A stretch of DNA of 64,000 nt. Origin: JAODBQ01 sp047602055 (lineage in GTDB: Bacteria; Actinomycetota; Acidimicrobiia; Acidimicrobiales; Ilumatobacteraceae). Under the pieces are notes generated by a model. That model had not been told where the DNA came from. It did no database searches and saw only the letters and a program-made list of their open reading frames with translations. Below are positions 60,163-64,000 of this stretch, one piece after another (position 1 is the first letter of the stretch; the number at the start of each line of letters is the position of its first letter). The translations under genes were made by a program, and so were the position numbers. The DNA is taken from NCBI GenBank assembly GCA_047602055.1, contig JASGIG010000001.1:1240001-1304000 (forward strand). The letters run 5' to 3'.

Positions 60163-60748
60163 TTGCCCAGCCTGGTGCTCGGCGGCCTGTCCCGGGTGCG
60201 CGGCGACCGGTCTGCCGGTGCGGGGGTGGGGCCTGCTGCAGGACCGCGACCGTGGGGACGCCGCCGCGGGCCCGTGCACCCAGGTGCCGACGTGCGCAGC
60301 GAGGGGTTCCTCGCCACCGACGACCTGCAGGCGGCGATCGGTGGGTGCGCCGCGCTGCTGATGACGCTGCGCTGGGTGGAGGCGTCCGGCAACGTCGCCG
60401 TCGAGGCGATGGCCTGCGGCCTGCCGGTGATCGCCTATCGGCGCGGCGGCCCGGCCGAGATCGTCGTCGACGGTGTCACCGGCTTCCTCGTCGAACCCGA
60501 CGACACGGCCGGCCTCGTCGTCGCCGTCGATCGTCTCGGCGAGATCGACCGGCTGGCCTGCCGACGCGAGGTCGAGCGGCGCTGGTCGACCGATGCCCTG
60601 GCCGAGCGTGCCGACGCCTGGCTCACCGACCTGGCGGACCCGTGGACCGCTCGGTGGCGAATCGTTGACGAGCGCCGTATCCTTTCCCGGTTCCCTGGCG
60701 AGCGCCGCCAGTGGCTGCTGCCCGCACAGATGTCGAGAAGGTTTGTCG
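60163..60748 (+). pseudogene. C-terminal remnant of a GT4 glycosyltransferase
   Basis: Residues from about SEGFLATDDLQAAIGGCAAL to VEASGNVAVEAMACGLPVIA and GGPAEIVVDGVTGFLVEPDD are the donor-binding half of a family 4 glycosyltransferase (E-x7-E region intact). The N-terminal acceptor domain is missing. The sequence before about 60290 is scrambled across frames (PSLVLGGLSRVRG, then an Arg/Gly-rich part). No stop separates it from rplM, so a start at 60163 would read straight through. A decayed gene left between truA and rplM. Confidence 0.65.
60678..60683 (+). promoter_or_regulatory. candidate -10 box (TATCCT) for rplM
   Basis: TATCCT inside the end of the glycosyltransferase remnant would start a transcript near 60690, 60 bases before the rplM ATG. 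It implies that rplM-rpsI has its own promoter. Confidence 0.4.
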
Positions 60749-60750
60749 AG

Positions 60751-61197
60751 ATGCCCACGTACTCCCCGAAGGCGAGCGAGATCAACCGCGCCTGGCACGT
60801 CATCGATGCCGACGGCCTCGTGCTCGGGCGGCTGTGCACCGAGACGGCCCGCGTTTTGCGTGGCAAGCACAAGCCGACGTTCGCCCCGCACATGGACTCG
60901 GGCGACCACGTGATCATCGTCAACGCCGACAAGGTCGTGCTCTCCAAGGGCAAGGCCGAGGTCAAGCAGGTGTACCGCTACAGCGGCTACCCGGGCGGTC
61001 TGAAGTCGGAGCGCTACTCTGACCTGCTCGACCGCCGCCCCGACGAGGCCATCCGCCGCAGCGTCCGCGGGATGCTGCCGAAGGGCCCGCTCGGCCGGCA
61101 GATGATCAAGAAGCTGAAGGTCTACTCGGGCCCCGAGCACCCGCACGCCGCCCAGACCCCGACCGTCCTCGACCTGCCAGCGGCGAAGGCCCGCTGA
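60751..61197 (+). CDS. rplM: 50S ribosomal protein L13
   Basis: Early-assembling 50S protein, 148 aa: MPTYSPKASEINRAWHVIDA, DGLVLGRLCTETARVLRGKH, KPTFAPHMDSGDHVIIVNAD and RGMLPKGPLGRQMIKKLKVY. The ATG at 60751, with AGAAGG 9 bases upstream, gives the canonical start. The frame is open far upstream through a glycosyltransferase remnant, but that part is not L13. Confidence 0.97.
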   Translation: MPTYSPKASEINRAWHVIDADGLVLGRLCTETARVLRGKHKPTFAPHMDSGDHVIIVNADKVVLSKGKAEVKQVYRYSGYPGGLKSERYSDLLDRRPDEAIRRSVRGMLPKGPLGRQMIKKLKVYSGPEHPHAAQTPTVLDLPAAKAR

Positions 61198-61220
61198 GCC
61201 GCACCGGAGCAACGACGCAC

Positions 61221-61616
61221 ATGGCCAACCGCCCGCTCACCCAGACCACCGGTCGCCGCAAGGAGGCCGTCGCCCGTGCCCGCCTGCGGCCCGGCACCGG
61301 CAAGCACACGATCAACGGCAAGCCGTTCGATCAGTACTTCACAACCGCCATGCAGCGAATGGTGGTCACCGAGGCCCTGCGCGTCGTCGACGCCGAGGAG
61401 AGCTACGACGTCGACGCGACGATGCACGGTGGCGGCGTCAGCGGTCAGGCCGGTGCGTTGCGCATGGCGATCGCCCGAGCCCTCGTCGAGCTCGATCCGG
61501 AGCAGCGCCCCGCACTGAAGAAGGCCGGCCTCCTGACACGCGATCCGCGTAAGAAGGAGAGCAAGAAGTACGGCCTCAAGAAGGCGCGCAAGGCGCCGCA
61601 GTACACCAAGCGCTGA
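61221..61616 (+). CDS. rpsI: 30S ribosomal protein S9
   Basis: 30S head protein whose C-terminal Arg contacts P-site tRNA. At 131 aa: TTGRRKEAVARARLRPGTGK, HTINGKPFDQYF, GGGVSGQAGALRMAIARALV, and the end KKARKAPQYTKR. It forms the usual rplM-rpsI pair, 23 bases apart; glmM follows after 15 bases. Confidence 0.98.
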   Translation: MANRPLTQTTGRRKEAVARARLRPGTGKHTINGKPFDQYFTTAMQRMVVTEALRVVDAEESYDVDATMHGGGVSGQAGALRMAIARALVELDPEQRPALKKAGLLTRDPRKKESKKYGLKKARKAPQYTKR

Positions 61617-61631
61617 CCGCCCTCGTCGCCG

Positions 61632-62976
61632 ATGCGCTTCGGCACCGACGGTGTGCGTGGTACGGCGTACACCGAGCTGACCACCTCGTTCGTCACGCTG
61701 CTCGGCCGCGCCGCGGCGGAGGTGCTCGGCACCGGTGAGTGGCTGATCGGTCGGGACACCCGCGAGAGCGGACCGGCGTTCGAAGAGGCGCTGACCGCGG
61801 GGCTGCATGCCGCCGGCGCCACGGTGCGCTCGGCCGGGGTGCTGCCGACGCCGGCGCTGGCGCGGGCGAGTGCTGTTCACCGTCTGCCGGCGGCGATGAT
61901 CACCGCGTCGCACAACCCGTTCGGCGACAACGGCGTCAAGCTGTTCGCAGTCGGCGGGTTGAAGCTGTCCGATGCCGCACAGGCCGCCATCGAGGCTCGG
62001 CTGGACGAGCTCACGGCTGCGGGTGTCGGCGACCTTGTCGCGTCCTGGACCGGAAACCTTCCGGTCAGCGCCTGACGAGAACGACCACGTGTGGCTGGCC
62101 GACGAGTACGTCGACTGGCTGGTGTCGCTGTTCCCGGGGGGGTGCCTGGCCGGGCTGGACGTCGTCCTCGACTGCGCCAACGGGGCGATGTCCGAGGTCG
62201 CGCCGCGGGCCGTGGAGCGGCTCGGCGCGCAGGTCGAGGTGATCAACGCCGCGCCCGACGGGCGCAACATCAACGCCGACTGCGGGGCGACGTCGCCCGG
62301 CGACCTGGCCGGGGCGGTGCTGGTGCGCGGCGCCGACCTCGGGCTGGCCTTCGACGGCGACGGCGACCGTGTGATCGCCGTCGACCAGCACGGCCAGACC
62401 GTCGACGGCGACCGGATGATGGCGCTCGCCGCCCTGCAGCTGCGCGACGACGGTCACCTGTCGGCCGACACGCTGGTCGTCACGGTGATGAGCAACCTCG
62501 GGCTGCGTCACGCGATGGCGTCGGCAGGGGTCGAGCTGGTCGAGGCCGCGGTCGGCGACCGCTACGTGCTGGAGGCGCTCGATGCCGGCGGGTTCTCGCT
62601 CGGCGGTGAGCAGAGCGGCCACCTCATCTACCGCGACGTGGCGACCACCGGCGACGGGCTGCTGGCCGGCCTGCGCCTGGCTCAGCACGTCCACGAGTCG
62701 GGGCGCACGCTCGGCGAGCTGGCCGGCGAGGTGATGGCGTCGTACCCGCAGGTGCTGGTCAACGTCGCCGTCACCGAGCGCCATCCGCTCATCGTCGAGG
62801 AGCTGGCCCCGGAGATCGCCGAGGCGGAGGCCGCGCTCGGCGGCGACGGCCGGGTGCTGGTGCGTGCCAGCGGCACCGAGCCGCTGATCCGGGTGATGGT
62901 CGAAGCGGCGACGACGGAGCTGGCCGCCGACACCGCCGAATCCCTGGCAGCCACGGTCCGCGCCCGCTTCGCCTGA
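61632..62976 (+). CDS. glmM: phosphoglucosamine mutase (frameshifted)
   Basis: Interconverts glucosamine-6-P and glucosamine-1-P for UDP-GlcNAc synthesis. Frame 1 (61632-62075) has MRFGTDGVRGTAYTELT, IGRDTRESG and the phosphoserine loop MITASHNPFGDNGVK. Frame 2 (to 62976) resumes with DENDHVWLADEYVDWL, the metal loop LAFDGDGDRVIAVDQ, FSLGGEQSGHLIYRD and the phosphate loop VRASGTEPLIRVM. One surplus base within about 62040-62075 breaks the frame; the total length equals a normal GlmM (about 448 codons). The break coincides with a palindrome related to the one at the truA stop. Confidence 0.92.
62034..62079. repeat. palindrome in glmM related to truA-end element
   Basis: Starts CTTGTCGCGTCCTGGACCGG and contains GACCGGAA-ACC-TTCCGGTC. 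It aligns with 60079-60123 over most of its length, including a one-base length difference in the CCTG(G)ACC part. Confidence 0.6.
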
Positions 62977-63015
62977 GGTCCGCCACCGCCACCGCTCGCC
63001 GCTCGCCGCTCGTTG

Positions 63016-63060
63016 CGCGATTCGAGATGTGCGCACCGGGGTGGCACATCTCGAATCGCG
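63016..63060. repeat. perfect 17-bp inverted repeat between glmM and the GlmS-like gene
   Basis: CGCGATTCGAGATGTGC and its exact complement with an 11-base GC-rich loop, 40 bases after the glmM stop and 56 before the -10 box of the next gene. Candidate terminator stem (no U-run) or regulatory palindrome. Confidence 0.75.
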
Positions 63061-63116
63061 ATGTCCGCGGACACCGGGCCGGGCGGAGGCGACGGGAGCT
63101 GCTGGTGACCGGTCGG

Positions 63117-63122
63117 TAGCCT
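63117..63122 (+). promoter_or_regulatory. leaderless-type -10 box (TAGCCT)
   Basis: TAGCCT is 8 bases before the ATG at 63131, with no Shine-Dalgarno. Identical hexamer to that before the wecB-like gene. Confidence 0.45.
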
Positions 63123-63130
63123 GCAGGCTC

Positions 63131-64000
63131 ATGTGCGGGATCGTCGCCGTCGTCAGCCGTCCTTCGAGCCGGGGGGTGCCCGCGGCCGCCGAGCTGATCG
63201 GCCTGCTCGACGAGGCCGTCGCTGCGCCGGTGCTGCTCGACGCGGCCCGCGCCGTCGCCCGCGTCGACACGCTCCTGAAGGGTGTGCCGGGGATGCTGGC
63301 CCTGTTCGGCGACGACGACCTGGCGCCCGCGATCGTTGCCCGCCTCGACCAGCTCGACGCCCGTGCCGCCGAGCGTGAGCGCGAGCTCGACCAGGCGCTG
63401 CTGCCGGCCGACGCGTTGGAGCGAGCCAACGCCGAGCTGCTCGAGCTGCTCGATGCGTGCTGGGCCGTCCGCCGTGACCGCCTGCGCACCGCTGCCGCGG
63501 TTGGTGCGCTCGCCGGCACCGGCGCCGACCGGGCCGCCATCGCCGGCTACTTGAACATCCAGCAGGCGCTGTCGTCGATCGACCGGATGGAGGTCCGCGG
63601 GCGCGACTCGGCGGGCATCCACGTGTTCGTGTGGGGCCACGGCCTCGACGTCGCCGACCCGTCCGTCGCCGCCGAGATCGAGCGTCGTGCCGCCGACCCG
63701 CTGTTCCAGAACGGCACCGTGCGCGTCGAGGGCGACCGGCTCGGCTTCGTCTACAAGGCGGCGGCGGAGATCGGCGAGCTCGGCGACAACGTCCGGGCGC
63801 TGCGTGCTGCGGTCGACGGCGACGCCCTGCTGCGCGCCGCGCCGTCGGCGCCGACGGCACGGGTGTCGGTGCTCGGGCACACCCGCTGGGCGAGCGTCGG
63901 GATCATCAGCGAGCCGAACTGCCACCCGGTCAACAGCGACGAAGCCGCAGGCGCCGATGTCGCGGCGGGCGGGCGCCCGCAGCGCACGTACGCCGTGGCC
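63131..64000 (+). CDS. GlmS-like glutamine amidotransferase with N-terminal insertion, 3' end outside window
   Basis: N-terminal-nucleophile amidotransferase, 290 residues visible and open to the window edge. The catalytic Cys2 is in MCGIVAVVSR. The next canonical block, RMEVRGRDSAGIHVF, appears only near residue 155 instead of about 25, so about 130 mostly helical, acidic/Arg-rich residues are inserted. LGHTRWASVGIISEPNCHPV near residue 260 matches the glutamine-binding THTRWAT-G-P-N-HPH block. The best guess is glucosamine-6-phosphate synthase, supported by glmM just upstream; the isomerase (SIS) half would lie beyond the window. Confidence 0.78.
   Translation, partial: MCGIVAVVSRPSSRGVPAAAELIGLLDEAVAAPVLLDAARAVARVDTLLKGVPGMLALFGDDDLAPAIVARLDQLDARAAERERELDQALLPADALERANAELLELLDACWAVRRDRLRTAAAVGALAGTGADRAAIAGYLNIQQALSSIDRMEVRGRDSAGIHVFVWGHGLDVADPSVAAEIERRAADPLFQNGTVRVEGDRLGFVYKAAAEIGELGDNVRALRAAVDGDALLRAAPSAPTARVSVLGHTRWASVGIISEPNCHPVNSDEAAGADVAAGGRPQRTYAVA

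Noticed and set aside
60163..61197. True GT4-L13 fusion protein
   Set aside because: The GT part lacks its N-terminal domain, while rplM has its own ATG, Shine-Dalgarno and promoter-like box. A remnant plus normal rplM is simpler.
62977..63130. glmS ribozyme or riboswitch upstream of the GlmS-like gene
   Set aside because: Only a perfect palindrome and a leaderless-type promoter are visible; the gap is too short and the start appears leaderless.

Overview
The window is very GC-rich DNA with an actinobacterial gene complement. It has a zinc-type S14 (rpsZ), the actinobacterial order of the S10, spc and alpha ribosomal operons, many GTG/TTG starts, and secreted proteins built from 'DTR' modules. 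My inference is a member of the class Acidimicrobiia (Ilumatobacter-like), probably a metagenome or long-read assembly, because several genes, including two usually essential ones, carry single-base frameshifts. No rRNA, tRNA, CRISPR array, transposase or prophage gene was seen.

Layout. (1) 1-2617: end of an alpha/beta hydrolase, then tuf and rpsJ. (2) 2699-33990: a block of about 31 kb that separates rpsJ from rplC. It encodes a Wzx/Wzy-type exopolysaccharide pathway: an initiating polyprenyl-phosphate sugar transferase, a flippase, a polymerase/ligase, a chain-length protein with a kinase-like domain, a WecB-like epimerase with a WecG-like transferase, at least six other glycosyltransferases, modifying enzymes (acyltransferase, deacetylase, FkbM methyltransferase, PhyH dioxygenase, two oxidoreductases), a GH9 glucanase lipoprotein and two secreted DUF1996 proteins that share a 924-bp near-identical repeat. 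(3) 34254-46489: rplC to adk in canonical order, with L4 and L22 carrying the same extra C-terminal domain. (4) 46648-48359: an XRE regulator plus nucleotidyltransferase pair, then map. (5) 48395-53766: lipoprotein, pyrC, pyrB and pyrR with a PyrR-binding hairpin, a class III CoA-transferase and a broken membrane protein, placed between map and infA. (6) 53895-57149: infA (apparently a CTG start), rpmJ, rpsM, rpsK, rpsD, rpoA, rplQ. (7) 57223-64000: DUF47 and PiT phosphate genes, truA, a glycosyltransferase remnant, rplM, rpsI, glmM and the start of an unusual GlmS-like gene.

How it fits together. The ribosomal genes form the usual growth-linked backbone, but foreign blocks interrupt it at several joints (rpsJ/rplC, adk/map, map/infA, truA/rplM). 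The polysaccharide block contains everything needed to start, extend, modify, flip, polymerise and length-control a surface polymer in a one-membrane cell. WecB/WecG suggest N-acetylmannosamine in the repeat unit, and glmM/glmS at the far end feed UDP-GlcNAc. Within runs, genes overlap by 1-4 bases (ATGA, GTGA, TGATG). Many first genes of transcription units show a TANNNT box 6-9 bases before the start codon and no Shine-Dalgarno, pointing to leaderless transcripts.
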